Assembly (NCBI RefSeq): GCF_040362915.1
Contig: NZ_AP029612.1
Span: 248,001-312,000 of the forward strand
Length of the DNA stretch: 64,000 nucleotides
Direction: 5' to 3'
Origin: Sediminibacterium sp. KACHI17
GTDB lineage: Bacteria; Bacteroidota; Bacteroidia; Chitinophagales; Chitinophagaceae
The notes under the pieces: generated by a model
Database searches by the model: none
Told to the model about the DNA's origin: nothing
What the model saw: the letters and a program-made list of their open reading frames with translations, nothing else
Shown here: in pieces, positions 1 to 8,136 of the stretch
Position numbering within the stretch: position 1 is the stretch's first letter
How the letters are laid out: each line of letters opens with the position of its first letter
Position numbers and translations under genes: made by a program

Positions 1-1
1 G

Positions 2-829
2 GGTTGGGAGTTGATGCAATTGTCTCTTACGTATTCTAATAGCTTTGATTTTATTTTTACGGATAGAGGTCAGTTGGATCTTGCAGATGAACGATCAATC
101 TCAGATTTCTTTCAAACATATCAACCGGCTTATTTTATTAATTGTGCAGCGTATACTGCAGTAGATAAGGCAGAATCGGAACAAGATCTGGCTTATCGCA
201 TCAATGCAGTTGCTGTTGGACAAATCGCTCATCATTGTCGTGTTCATAAAACCATACTCATCCATTTTTCTACAGATTATGTATTTGATGGAAAAGGGAT
301 AGCACCTTACGCAACTGACGCGCCTACAGATCCGGTGAATTATTATGGGTATACCAAAAGAGTAGGAGAACAGTTGGCTTTGGAGAATCATGCATCTACT
401 ATTGTGATCAGAACATCATGGGTATATAGTTCTTATGGACATAATTTCGTGAAGACCATGCTGCGTCTGATGAAAGAGCGAGATGCAATAAAAGTAGTTG
501 CCGATCAACGAGGCTGTCCTACCTATGCAGCTGATCTGGCTGAAGCTACTATGAAAATTGTTGATGCATCTCAACAAGGGCAGTTACATACAGGTATTTT
601 TCATTATAGTAATACCGGAGAAACCAATTGGTATGAGTTTGCCAAGGCGATTCGAGATATTGCCGGTTTGACTTGTTTGATTGAACCCATCACTACGGCT
701 GAATATCCTACACCGGCAAAACGTCCGGGTTACTCAGTGATGGAAATTGCAGCAATTACTAAAAACTATGACGTGGTTTTACATGATTGGAAAGATAGTC
801 TACGTCGTTGTTTATCCATATTGTCTTAA
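2..829 (+). CDS. rmlD: dTDP-4-dehydrorhamnose reductase, 5'-truncated by the window edge
   Basis: This is a short-chain reductase of the RmlD family, which reduces dTDP-4-keto-L-rhamnose to dTDP-L-rhamnose for surface polysaccharide. The open frame runs off the left edge. The first visible codons read G-W-E-L-M-Q-L, the end of the family's N-terminal GxxGQLG-x-EL nucleotide-binding stretch, so roughly the first dozen residues are missing. Visible motifs are INCAAYTAVDKAE, FSTDYVFDG and the catalytic YGYTK (Y-x-x-x-K), followed by an RTSWVY segment typical of the family. The TTG/ATG codons near position 11-14 are internal, not the start. The rest of the rhamnose operon would lie to the left. 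No terminator is evident after the stop. Confidence 0.93.
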   Translation, partial: GWELMQLSLTYSNSFDFIFTDRGQLDLADERSISDFFQTYQPAYFINCAAYTAVDKAESEQDLAYRINAVAVGQIAHHCRVHKTILIHFSTDYVFDGKGIAPYATDAPTDPVNYYGYTKRVGEQLALENHASTIVIRTSWVYSSYGHNFVKTMLRLMKERDAIKVVADQRGCPTYAADLAEATMKIVDASQQGQLHTGIFHYSNTGETNWYEFAKAIRDIAGLTCLIEPITTAEYPTPAKRPGYSVMEIAAITKNYDVVLHDWKDSLRRCLSILS

Positions 830-914
830 TCATTGATTGGTTTCTTTCAGCCATCATTTTACCATTTATCCATTCGAGGTAACAGCTAATCTATGTGCTT
901 ACTATTTTTGATAC

Positions 915-1424
915 ATGGAAATCAAGAATAGCACTTTATCAGATATTGAAACCATATTTGGTCTGTATAGAATGGCTGCACAATACATGAAAGAGCGCTT
1001 CCCTGTTCATTTTCCTGAGTTTGACCGGGATATGGTGATACAAGAGATAGAAGAGGGCAGACAATGGAAAATGCTGATCGATGGTGAATTAGCATGTATC
1101 TGGGCCATTACCTGGAATGATCCCCAAATATGGGAAGAGAAAGATAGTGACCCTTCCATTTATATTCATCGAATTACAACCGTACCCGCTTTTCGTGGCA
1201 GACATTTGGTAAAAGAGATCGTCAGATGGGCGAAACAATATGCGAAAGATAATAATAGAAGTTATGTTCGCCTGGATACTGTCGGAGAAAATCAAAAATT
1301 GATCCGGCATTATCAGGAAAGTGGATTTACTTTCTTAGGAATGGTAGAGTTGAAAGATACCAGTGGACTGCCGAATCATTATCAATTGGATAAAGTGAGT
1401 TTATTTGAGTTGAAGGTAAGTTGA
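915..1424 (+). CDS. GNAT-family N-acetyltransferase
   Basis: The 169-residue protein has the GNAT fold signature. Residues about 86-100 (RITTVPAFRGRHLVKEI) match the acetyl-CoA pyrophosphate-binding strand-loop-helix, here with RGRHLV in place of the usual Q/RxxGxG/A. Residues about 115-140 contain the second conserved block, with ENQKLIRHYQESGF. The substrate cannot be told from sequence. It stands alone between rmlD and convergent minus-strand genes, and its stop lies only 3 nt from the stop of the convergent NTF2-like gene. The ATG at 915 gives a full-length domain. Confidence 0.85.
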   Translation: MEIKNSTLSDIETIFGLYRMAAQYMKERFPVHFPEFDRDMVIQEIEEGRQWKMLIDGELACIWAITWNDPQIWEEKDSDPSIYIHRITTVPAFRGRHLVKEIVRWAKQYAKDNNRSYVRLDTVGENQKLIRHYQESGFTFLGMVELKDTSGLPNHYQLDKVSLFELKVS

Positions 1425-1427
1425 TGT

Positions 1428-1889
1428 CTACATCTTTTCAAGACATACCGATGGCTCTACCGAATAATCTAGTGATACGATCTTCCACCCTTCATTGGTT
1501 TTAAAGAAAGTGAACACATCAATACCACAATGATTAAATTGTTGATTGATGCTTAAGGTATAAGGAACCCATGCCATGGCAATTCTACCATGAACTTTGA
1601 CTTCTGCCGAAAGCATTTTTTCATAGATTACTGACCGTGGGTTCACGAAACTCTTCATTCTGTCTTTGAATGCAGCTGTTCTGATCAACAAACTATCATT
1701 TTGCGTACGGATAGATGTTGTTTGTCCATCCAGTATGACAATACTTTTTAAAAGCACTGTATCCTGTTTCTCTAATGCTTCAAAAAACTGATTCACTTTT
1801 TGTAAAACTAATTTTTCTTCCGGATTTACTGACTGTCCATACAGATGGGCCGATAGACAAAAAGAGATGAAAAGAAGCAATTGTTTCAT
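1428..1889 (-). CDS. Secreted NTF2/SnoaL-like domain protein
   Basis: I place the start at 1889 (MKQLLLFISFC), because it gives a clean signal peptide ending near LYGQS and leaves a 4-nt gap after the upstream metallo-hydrolase gene; the longer reading frame would overlap that gene. After the signal the protein is about 130 residues: an N-terminal helix (LQKVNQFFEALEKQDTVLL) followed by strands ending in FKTNEGWKIVSLDYS, a pattern typical of SnoaL/NTF2-like proteins. The function is unknown. It is the second gene of a two-gene minus-strand unit and is probably exported to the periplasm. Confidence 0.7.
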   Translation of the reverse strand: MKQLLLFISFCLSAHLYGQSVNPEEKLVLQKVNQFFEALEKQDTVLLKSIVILDGQTTSIRTQNDSLLIRTAAFKDRMKSFVNPRSVIYEKMLSAEVKVHGRIAMAWVPYTLSINQQFNHCGIDVFTFFKTNEGWKIVSLDYSVEPSVCLEKM

Positions 1890-1893
1890 GAGC

Positions 1894-2811
1894 TTATAAT
1901 TTAAAAACATCTTTAAAGCGGGCAATATTGAATCCCATTTGTAAGATCTGTTTTGTTTGAGCACTTTCTTTTGATAAGGCCGGATTGGTGTGATTCATAT
2001 GAATGAAATAGATCTTTTTCTTTTCTTCAATGGGCATGGCTTCAAACAACCGAATGGTTTCAATGATAAATGGGTGTGGTATCTCTTTGATGTCTCTGTT
2101 ATTGATCTCTTCAGCATCAAAGAATGTGGCGTCAATGAATGCATAGTCTACATCTGCTATTAATTGACGGATATCCTTCTCCCATTTTTCCCATTTATCG
2201 ATATCCGGAATGAAGAGTGCTTTTTTATTCGGTCCTATGATCTTATAGCCAACGGTTTCGCTGTATTCGTCTCTATGAGGTACTTGAAAAGGGATGATCT
2301 GAAGGTCAGTGCTCAGTGTAACCGCTACGCCATTCTCAATATGTTTAGGCGTGATATTTTTTAGATTCACCAATTGACTCCAGGGACCGTTCTGTTCCAG
2401 AAATATTTTCATGCGGGGCATTGTATACACCGGTATTTGTGATGCATTCATGGCTTCTTTTCCCAAGTACATCAATCCGCTGTAATGTCCAATATGTGCA
2501 TGTGTCAGGAAGATACCGTTGGGCATTTCACTGTCTGATTGCCCATATTCTTTCAGCAACTTTAATTGAGAAATGATATCAGGTGTAGCTTCCATCAGAT
2601 AGCCGGCTTTTCTGCTGGCGTCAATAATACCCAATGCTGTTACTTTTCTTGTTGGGTCCGGCTTTTGAAATAATGCGTTGCAACATTTTTTAGTGCAGCC
2701 AATATGCGGCGAGCCACCATCCTGAACATTCCCTAACACAATGATCGAGGTCTGTTGAGCTGATAGGCAAATCACCATGGCACAGAACATAATAAGTATG
2801 AGTACTCTCAT
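1894..2811 (-). CDS. PqqB-like metallo-beta-lactamase-fold hydrolase
   Basis: This is a 305-residue secreted hydrolase with a signal peptide at residues 1-18. The motif THAHIGHYSG at residues 103-112 is the zinc-binding HxHxxH of the MBL fold in the form seen in PqqB-like proteins. The N-terminus VLGNVQDGGSPHIGCTKKCC also resembles PqqB (VLG...GG.P...C..C). Later metal-ligand candidates are the H in VPHRDE, the D in FIDATF and the HMNHTNP block. No other pqq genes are seen, so a role in PQQ synthesis is not supported. A generic metal-dependent hydrolase is the safe call. It is the first gene of a pair with the NTF2-like protein. Confidence 0.82.
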   Translation of the reverse strand: MRVLILIMFCAMVICLSAQQTSIIVLGNVQDGGSPHIGCTKKCCNALFQKPDPTRKVTALGIIDASRKAGYLMEATPDIISQLKLLKEYGQSDSEMPNGIFLTHAHIGHYSGLMYLGKEAMNASQIPVYTMPRMKIFLEQNGPWSQLVNLKNITPKHIENGVAVTLSTDLQIIPFQVPHRDEYSETVGYKIIGPNKKALFIPDIDKWEKWEKDIRQLIADVDYAFIDATFFDAEEINNRDIKEIPHPFIIETIRLFEAMPIEEKKKIYFIHMNHTNPALSKESAQTKQILQMGFNIARFKDVFKL

Positions 2812-2858
2812 ACAAGTAAGTTAAGCAAATTAATAACGTGTTGTTTCTTTAAGAATAG

Positions 2859-3419
2859 TTATACGCTTACGGCTCCTCGAAATCCTCTAGCTGCATAATA
2901 AGACTGTGCGCCGTTGTGATAAATGAAGACCTGTTTGTATCGGTAGTCGCCGAAGATCGCACCACCTTCTTTGCGGATGTTAGCGGGGGTCAATAACCAA
3001 CTGGAAGTCTTTTGGTCAACAGGATGAATGCTTTGTAAGAAGCGGTATTGCTCTTCTGTTAAAAGGGTAATACCCATTTCCTTCGCCATGTCGATCGCAT
3101 TGTGTTTGGGTGGATGTTCCTTTCTGGATTCAAGTCCTTCACGATCATAACAAACACTTCTTCTTCCTGTTGGACTCTCGGCAGAACAATCAACAAATAA
3201 ATAAGTGTCGGTCTTTTTATCGTATGCAATCACATCCGGTTCGCCACCTGAGTGTTCCATTTCATGGAGCGACCATAATTTTTCAGGGTGTGCTTCTAAT
3301 CTGGCTTGCACTTTTTTCCAATCCATGTCTTTATGTCGGCGTTCATTTTTTATGAAACGAGCATGTAGTATTGTCAGTAATTCAGTTTGTGTAGCGTTGT
3401 TTAATTTATTTTTTGGCAT
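2859..3419 (-). CDS. DUF4256 family protein
   Basis: The protein has about 186 residues from the preferred ATG at 3419 (MPKNKLNNATQ); a start 12 codons further upstream is possible. Matching blocks of the DUF4256 family are FIKNERRH, the MEHSGGEPDVI segment, FVDCSAESPTGRRS, YDREGLESRKEHPP and IFGDYRYKQVFIYHNGAQSYYAARGFRG at the C-terminus. There is no signal peptide, so it is probably cytoplasmic. The biochemical role is unknown. It stands alone on the minus strand. Confidence 0.8.
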   Translation of the reverse strand: MPKNKLNNATQTELLTILHARFIKNERRHKDMDWKKVQARLEAHPEKLWSLHEMEHSGGEPDVIAYDKKTDTYLFVDCSAESPTGRRSVCYDREGLESRKEHPPKHNAIDMAKEMGITLLTEEQYRFLQSIHPVDQKTSSWLLTPANIRKEGGAIFGDYRYKQVFIYHNGAQSYYAARGFRGAVSV

Positions 3420-3500
3420 AGTTGTTTGCTTGGTTGATCGCAGAAGTTGTAGCAAAAATTGTTATTCCTGCTATCTAACAATTTAAAGATGTTGAGTCTA

Positions 3501-4160
3501 TCATTCTACAGGTATTTTCAAGAGTTTAGGTTCAGCACGTTCAAACAATTTTGATTCTTTGAAATGATTGGCCATATGCAATGCATCTCCTTTCGAATTT
3601 TTGTCGGCTTTTAACGTAAACCACTGAGGCGAGAAGCGATCTTGCTCAACTAGTTTGGTGCCGGTCAACTTTATCATGGTATGTAAATCAGTTAAGTCGT
3701 TGGCATCTTTTATCTTAACGGTGAAAAAGTTACTATAAGTGTTCACGCAACGCGAAGCAAGTATGGGCATAAACGTATAACTGCAATCTGTTTTCATGGT
3801 GTAGTGTACAAAGGTAACCATCGGGTCTTTCTGTAATGTTGCGATGAATGCTGTTATATCTTGACAATCCTTCGATTGCTTGAATTTCAAAGGAGCTGTA
3901 TTACCGTATAGCGTATACGTAAATGTGGAATCAAATTCTTTTTCTGATCGGATAAAACTTCTGATCTGACTTTCGGTAGCATTACTGTCAAAGGCAACCA
4001 AGATATAGCTGTTAGAAAGTTCGCCTAATGTAGCAGTAGAATCACCAAAATAGCAGTAATTGATAAACTTACAAGTGCTTGGTTCGATTACTGTTTCCGA
4101 GTATTTGTCGCAACCCATTAACAGGCAACTTAGTAGTAAACAATAAAACAGTGCTTTCAT
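3501..4160 (-). CDS. Putative lipoprotein of unknown function
   Basis: From the ATG at 4160 the protein begins MKALFYCLLLSCLLMGC, a lipoprotein signal with lipobox LMGC and Cys17 as the lipidated residue. The mature part of about 200 residues is rich in Cys (for example ATLQKDPMVTFVHYTMKTDCSYTF) and I do not recognise a domain. Earlier in-frame ATGs at 4190 and 4169 would lengthen the n-region without obvious benefit. The 4191-4587 region upstream contains no gene. Confidence 0.65.
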   Translation of the reverse strand: MKALFYCLLLSCLLMGCDKYSETVIEPSTCKFINYCYFGDSTATLGELSNSYILVAFDSNATESQIRSFIRSEKEFDSTFTYTLYGNTAPLKFKQSKDCQDITAFIATLQKDPMVTFVHYTMKTDCSYTFMPILASRCVNTYSNFFTVKIKDANDLTDLHTMIKLTGTKLVEQDRFSPQWFTLKADKNSKGDALHMANHFKESKLFERAEPKLLKIPVE

Positions 4161-4438
4161 GGGTGTCATTCGTTGTTGTATCAATAACAAATTAAATAAT
4201 TAGTGTAAGAGTGCCAAGCTTATGCTTTTGTATAGGGCACTTGTAGTATACTGTGCAAACATAATTGCTGATGATGGGTGATGAGGTTCACAGGGTTCAT
4301 GTGAATACTGTGAACATATGTGACTTTCAATACTTTAGTTCCAAAAACTCTTTTTTTAAGATCGAATTTGAGTGAGATAAGGATTAGACTACCGTATGTA
4401 TAGGGTATCCCCTCCGTATCCCCTGGGTATCTTTAGGT

Positions 4439-4500
4439 GGGGGGTGGGGTATGGGTGCTAGGTACTGGGTAATAGGTGATAGGTATTAGGTGTTTAGGGT
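4439..4500 (+). repeat. G-rich low-complexity word repeat
   Basis: The 4191-4587 gap carries no credible gene. Its centre is a G-rich tract: runs of 6, 4, 3 and 3 G lie at 4439-4469, followed by reiterated words of the form tRGGTATTAGG/ACTGGGTAATAGG. The same word style recurs near 16165, 47760 and 59745. The tract lies about 70 nt upstream of the candidate namZ promoter. Confidence 0.6.
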
Positions 4501-4539
4501 AAGGATTTATAGTGTGTTGAGATATTTTCGGGCGGTAGG

Positions 4540-4569
4540 TTGCCTAAGCTGTAGTTGTACCTATATTTA
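4540..4569 (+). promoter_or_regulatory. Candidate promoter for namZ
   Basis: TTG at 4540-4542, then 19 nt, then TATATTTA at 4562-4569. This is one base off the Bacteroidota -7 consensus TAnnTTTG, and it lies about 20 nt before the start codon at 4588. Confidence 0.45.
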
Positions 4570-4587
4570 TCATTCAATACACACCAT

Positions 4588-5790
4588 ATGAAGAAATGGA
4601 TCATTGTGATGCTCATGGTCATGAGTAGTTCCGTATTAGTAGCGAGGGTTGAAATATCTGCAGCAAAGGCCGTTCTAACAGGTGCAGATCAAACACATTT
4701 GTATTTGCCATTATTGAAAGGCAAACGAGTTGCAATGTTGGCAAATCCCACGACTATTATTGGTACAACACATTTGGTAGATAGTTTACAGCGATTGGGT
4801 GTGAATATTGTAAAGGTATTTGGTCCTGAACATGGGTTTCGTGGTAATGCCAGTGCAGGTACGGTTGTATCTGATGAAACAGATTCATTAACAGGTATTC
4901 CCATTATTTCATTGTATGGTAAAAAAAACAAACCGAGTAAAGAAGACCTGGCAGATGTAGATATCATGATCTATGATGTACAGGATGTAGGGGTGCGTTT
5001 CTATACCAATATCAATGCTCTTGTTCGTTTGATGGAAGCCTGTGCTGAAAATGAAAAAGAATTGTTGATACTTGATCGTCCCAATCCTAATGCCTATTTG
5101 GTAGATGGTCCTGTATTGGATATGAAATATAGATCCGGTATTGGGATGTTTCCGATACCCATGTCGCATGGATTAACCATTGGTGAATTTGCATTGATGG
5201 CGAATGGTGAGGGATGGCTTACGAATAAGATGAAGTGTAATATTCGTATCATACCCGTAGCCAATTATGATCATGATATGCCTTATACATTGCCGGTAAA
5301 GCCATCGCCAAATTTGAATACGCAACAGGCCATTATGTTGTATCCATCGACCTGTATGTTTGAAGGGGTGTATTTGAATCATGGAAGAGGTACGTATTTT
5401 CCGTTTACAGTGTTGGGGAGTCCTGAGTTAAAAGGTATTTACTCATTTTCTTATACGCCCACAAGCATCAAAGGGATGGCTGAAAAACCGCTTTTCATGG
5501 ATCAGGTTTGTTATGGATTGGATCTGCGTAATTATGATGTTGAGCAACTTCGAAAAAGTAAAAAGATCAATATCAGTTGGATATTGGAATTGTATAAGGC
5601 ACATCCTTATAAAGAAAAGTTTTTTGAAAGATTGAGTGATCAGATGAATTCTATTGAAGTGCAGATAGGGGTGGGTGAATTCAGACAGCAGGTGATCAAT
5701 GGAGTATCAGAAGAAGAGATCCGTAAAAGCTGGGAACTGGGATTGAGTGCGTATAAGGAGATGAGGAAAAAGTATTTGTTGTATCCATAG
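4588..5790 (+). CDS. namZ: Exo-beta-N-acetylmuramidase NamZ-like (DUF1343) protein
   Basis: The start at 4588 gives MKKWIIVMLMVMSSSVLVA, a signal peptide; an in-frame start 11 codons earlier would spoil it. The mature protein of about 380 residues shows the DUF1343 blocks LLKGKRVAMLANPTTI, VFGPEHGFRG, GIPIISLYG, YDVQDVGVRFYT, LDRPNPN and PSPNLNTQQAIMLYPSTCMFEG. Characterised members remove N-acetylmuramic acid from peptidoglycan fragments, so a role in cell-wall recycling or scavenging is likely in the periplasm. No other MurNAc-use genes lie beside it. A possible promoter is at 4540-4569. Confidence 0.88.
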   Translation: MKKWIIVMLMVMSSSVLVARVEISAAKAVLTGADQTHLYLPLLKGKRVAMLANPTTIIGTTHLVDSLQRLGVNIVKVFGPEHGFRGNASAGTVVSDETDSLTGIPIISLYGKKNKPSKEDLADVDIMIYDVQDVGVRFYTNINALVRLMEACAENEKELLILDRPNPNAYLVDGPVLDMKYRSGIGMFPIPMSHGLTIGEFALMANGEGWLTNKMKCNIRIIPVANYDHDMPYTLPVKPSPNLNTQQAIMLYPSTCMFEGVYLNHGRGTYFPFTVLGSPELKGIYSFSYTPTSIKGMAEKPLFMDQVCYGLDLRNYDVEQLRKSKKINISWILELYKAHPYKEKFFERLSDQMNSIEVQIGVGEFRQQVINGVSEEEIRKSWELGLSAYKEMRKKYLLYP

Positions 5791-6154
5791 TGCGAAAATT
5801 CATTTGATGAGTTGTTCCATCAGTAGGGTTTTAAATCTGTATATCTGTACTATTGAGATGGAGAATAAAAATAATTTTCCTTCTCCGCAGAGTGTCAAAA
5901 TAAAAAGAGGTTCTACGCATGGTCTCCTGCGGTAGGAGGGGATCATGCGCGTTACACAGCTAGGGGTATCATTTGCTTTTAAGCTTACTAATTTGTTACA
6001 GAAGGATCAATCGTGAAAATTTATGATTAACTTTCATAAGTGTGAGCGGTCGCAGCGTACTCTGCGAGAGAGCTACCGAGAACATCCAAAAAGTAGTCTC
6101 TGCAATGAAGAAAAAGTGGGGCTTAATAATTCATCACCTGCATAAATTTTTACG
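5791..6154. other. Gene-poor gap with a decayed copy of the 6980 short-ORF sequence
   Basis: No credible gene is present. At about 5876-5925 the sequence (GTGTCAAAATAAAAAGAGGTTC and surroundings) resembles 6964-7015 downstream, but its frame is closed by a stop after three codons. A small hairpin CGCAG-N6-CTGCG lies near 6051-6066. The two similar stretches flank the hydroxylase gene. Confidence 0.35.
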
Positions 6155-6955
6155 ATGGAACTATTACAAAAACTGCTGGCAATAGACCCCAACTATATTC
6201 TTATTGGACTCATTGTTTTGTTTTACAGTCTTGAATATTTTTTTGAAAACCAGATTCAAACTACTAACAGAACCACACACTGGGGGAACAATATTCTTTT
6301 AGGGATAATTTTTGTGGGTCTTAATTTTTTATGGGCTTATGTAGTTGTGTTCTGTGTTGAATGGACCAACAGTCGGCAGATTGGGTTGTTTTATATGCTA
6401 GATATGCCCTATTGGTTAAAACTTATCCTGGGTGTGGCAATGCTCGACTTCGTTTCTTACTGGTTTCACCGTCTTGGTCATATTGTTCCTTTCTTGTGGC
6501 GTTTTCACCGTGTTCATCACAGCGATACAAAGATGGATGCTTCCACTAATTTTCGGGGACACCCGATTGAAACCTTCCTTTGGTTTGGCAGTAGCAATAT
6601 TCTAGCTGCCGGTATTTTTGGGCTCGATCTGGTTACACTGGGTCTATACTTTTTTATTGTAACACCTTTGTTTTTCCTAGAACATGCCAACCTACGTTTC
6701 CCCCAGTGGTTAGACAGAACAGTTGGGCTTGTAGTCACAACACCTAATCTTCATAAAATACATCACGACCAAGATCAGCATTATACCGATTCTAACTTTG
6801 CTGATATTTTTATTTTATGGGACAGATTATTTGGCACATTTACTTATAAACCTGTTGAGGGAATAAAACCAGGACTTAGAGAATTTGATACAGATCAGCA
6901 ACAAAGCTTTTGGTATTTATTGAAGGTTCCTTTTATAAAATTGAAACGACAGTAG
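6155..6955 (+). CDS. Sterol desaturase / fatty acid hydroxylase family membrane protein
   Basis: This 266-residue integral membrane protein has the di-iron histidine clusters of the family: HRLGH (105-109), HRVHH (118-122) and HKIHH (200-204), with a further H in LEHANLRFP. Hydrophobic spans lie around 15-32, 48-70, 88-103 and 150-176. Family members hydroxylate or desaturate lipids using oxygen and iron. The lipid substrate here cannot be told. It stands alone, flanked by two similar decayed stretches at 5876 and 6964, which hints that the gene arrived or duplicated within a repeat-bounded segment. Confidence 0.88.
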   Translation: MELLQKLLAIDPNYILIGLIVLFYSLEYFFENQIQTTNRTTHWGNNILLGIIFVGLNFLWAYVVVFCVEWTNSRQIGLFYMLDMPYWLKLILGVAMLDFVSYWFHRLGHIVPFLWRFHRVHHSDTKMDASTNFRGHPIETFLWFGSSNILAAGIFGLDLVTLGLYFFIVTPLFFLEHANLRFPQWLDRTVGLVVTTPNLHKIHHDQDQHYTDSNFADIFILWDRLFGTFTYKPVEGIKPGLREFDTDQQQSFWYLLKVPFIKLKRQ

Positions 6956-6979
6956 TAAAAGCTTTTTCTTTTCTGCAAC

Positions 6980-7093
6980 ATGTCAAAATATAAAGAAGTT
7001 CATCTTCTCATACTTCGGGAGATGATGTGGGAAACTGCTTCTATGGAGAGCATGGGTAAAAAGGTGGAAATACTCCTTTCGGAGAAAGAATAA
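6980..7093 (+). CDS. Possible short ORF of unknown function (37 residues)
   Basis: An ATG frame of 37 codons (MSKYKEVHLLILREMMWETA...) lies between the hydroxylase and tail-tube genes. A related sequence with a premature stop lies near 5893. The second half is charged and could form a helix. There is no clear ribosome site and no family match that I recognise, so this may be a remnant rather than a gene. Confidence 0.2.
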   Translation: MSKYKEVHLLILREMMWETASMESMGKKVEILLSEKE

Positions 7094-7159
7094 CTACAAG
7101 ATCTAGTTAATCTTATAATCAATTATGCACTCATTTTAATTAATAAAAAATAAATAGTT

Positions 7160-7627
7160 ATGTCAGCAGATGACGGTAGCAAACAAGGCGCTACATGGCC
7201 TTTGCCAAAGTTCAGATTTGAAGTTGATATGGGAACACAATTAAAAGGTGTTGTTTTTCAAGAAGTATCCGGTATGGAAGCCGAAAGCCAAGTTATTGAA
7301 TATCGTAAGAGTAACAGTCCTCTTTTCTCAACCGTAAAAATGCCTGGTATTGTCAAATACGGAAACATCACTATGAAAAGAGGAGTATTTGTTAACGACA
7401 ACACTTTTTGGGATTGGTACAATGAGATTAAGATGAACATTATTAAAAGAAGAACGGTGCTAATTAAATTACTTGATGAAAATGGGAAGGTAACTATGCA
7501 ATGGCAATTGAATAATGCGTGGCCAACCAAGATCAGTAGTACTGACCTTAAGTCTGATGGTAATGAAGTTGCCGTGGACACCATAGAAATTGCATACGAA
7601 CAATTAATTATTGCTAATGGTAAGTAG
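7160..7627 (+). CDS. Solitary phage-type tail tube protein (T4 gp19-like)
   Basis: The 155-residue protein matches the gp19-like tail-tube family found in phages and contractile injection systems. It begins with the polar stretch WPLPKFRFEVDMG, followed by VVFQEVSGMEAE, YRKSNSPLFSTVKMPGI, YGNITMKRGVF, FWDWYNEI and a C-terminal segment ending VDTIEIAYEQL. These units stack into the inner tube of a contractile tail. No sheath, baseplate, spike or AAA+ gene is near it, so it is an orphan. It may be a relic, or it may supply a tube subunit to a system encoded elsewhere. A perfect palindrome follows the stop. An Hcp-like T6SS role is less likely by sequence pattern. Confidence 0.82.
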   Translation: MSADDGSKQGATWPLPKFRFEVDMGTQLKGVVFQEVSGMEAESQVIEYRKSNSPLFSTVKMPGIVKYGNITMKRGVFVNDNTFWDWYNEIKMNIIKRRTVLIKLLDENGKVTMQWQLNNAWPTKISSTDLKSDGNEVAVDTIEIAYEQLIIANGK

Positions 7628-7635
7628 TGGTATAC

Positions 7636-7669
7636 AACTTTTGGAAAGTTCCGAAACTTTCCAAAAGTT
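7636..7669. repeat. Perfect 15-bp inverted repeat after the tail-tube gene
   Basis: AACTTTTGGAAAGTT (7636-7650) and its exact complement (7655-7669) enclose the loop CCGA. It starts 8 nt after the tube gene's stop. Neither strand has a T-run after it, so it is not a textbook terminator. Confidence 0.8.
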
Positions 7670-7694
7670 TACTTCGAGGAGTAGCCATAAAGCA

Positions 7695-7720
7695 AAAGCC
7701 CCACATTGCTGTGAGGCTTT
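7695..7720. terminator. Bidirectional hairpin terminator between the tail-tube gene and tRNA-Gln
   Basis: AAAGCCCCACA (7695-7705) pairs with TGTGAGGCTTT (7710-7720) with one mismatch. On the plus strand it is followed by CTTTTTT. On the minus strand, downstream of tRNA-Gln, it is followed by TTGCTTT. It can serve both convergent units. Confidence 0.75.
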
Positions 7721-7729
7721 CTTTTTTCG

Positions 7730-7800
7730 TTGCCCGACCTGGATTCGAACCAAGACATACTGAACCAAAATCAGTTGTACTACCCTTATACTATCGGGCA
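7730..7800 (-). tRNA. tRNA-Gln (anticodon TTG)
   Basis: On the minus strand the acceptor strands TGCCCGA and TCGGGCA pair over 7 bp, with discriminator A at 7730. The T-arm contains GGTTCGAATCC. The anticodon arm reads CTGAT-TTTGGTT, giving anticodon TTG. CCA is not encoded. The terminator at 7695-7720 lies just downstream. Confidence 0.93.
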
Positions 7801-8136
7801 ATCCGACCTATTCATTTCTGAATGGGGTGCAAAAATAGGGGAGGATATCAATTGTTCCAAAATTTTTTAGGAGTTGATGCGCTTTTTCGTCGGTTAAGCC
7901 CAGCTTTTTGAACTTCGATTGATGGCCAGCTTATTGCAAAAGTTGGCGTTATTACTCCCTGTACAGATTTCGGTCATTTTTTGACTGATCGTGTCTTTGA
8001 GACGGATTTTACCGTTGCCAACTAATTCCAAAAATGAACTTTGAATAGATTAACAGAATGATGGTTGCATTTTAATTTATGTTATATTGAGTCTAGTAAC
8101 AGGGCTTACAATCGACATAACTGCTAAACCCGGCAC
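7801..8136. pseudogene. Possible decayed coding remnant upstream of tRNA-Gln
   Basis: No intact gene is present. On the minus strand, from about 8049 down to 7892, a frame reads LVGNGKIRLKDTISQKM and then NNANFCNKLAIN before a stop. A second frame then reads FKKLGLTDEKAHQLLKNF down to about 7860. Both peptides look protein-like and adjoin with a frame change, as in a broken gene. I do not recognise the family. Confidence 0.3.

Noticed and set aside
1894..2811. PQQ biosynthesis locus
   Set aside because: The protein resembles PqqB, but no pqqA, C, D or E gene is near and it carries a signal peptide.
7731..7800. Attachment site with direct repeat at tRNA-Gln
   Set aside because: No second copy of the tRNA 3' end was found within the window.
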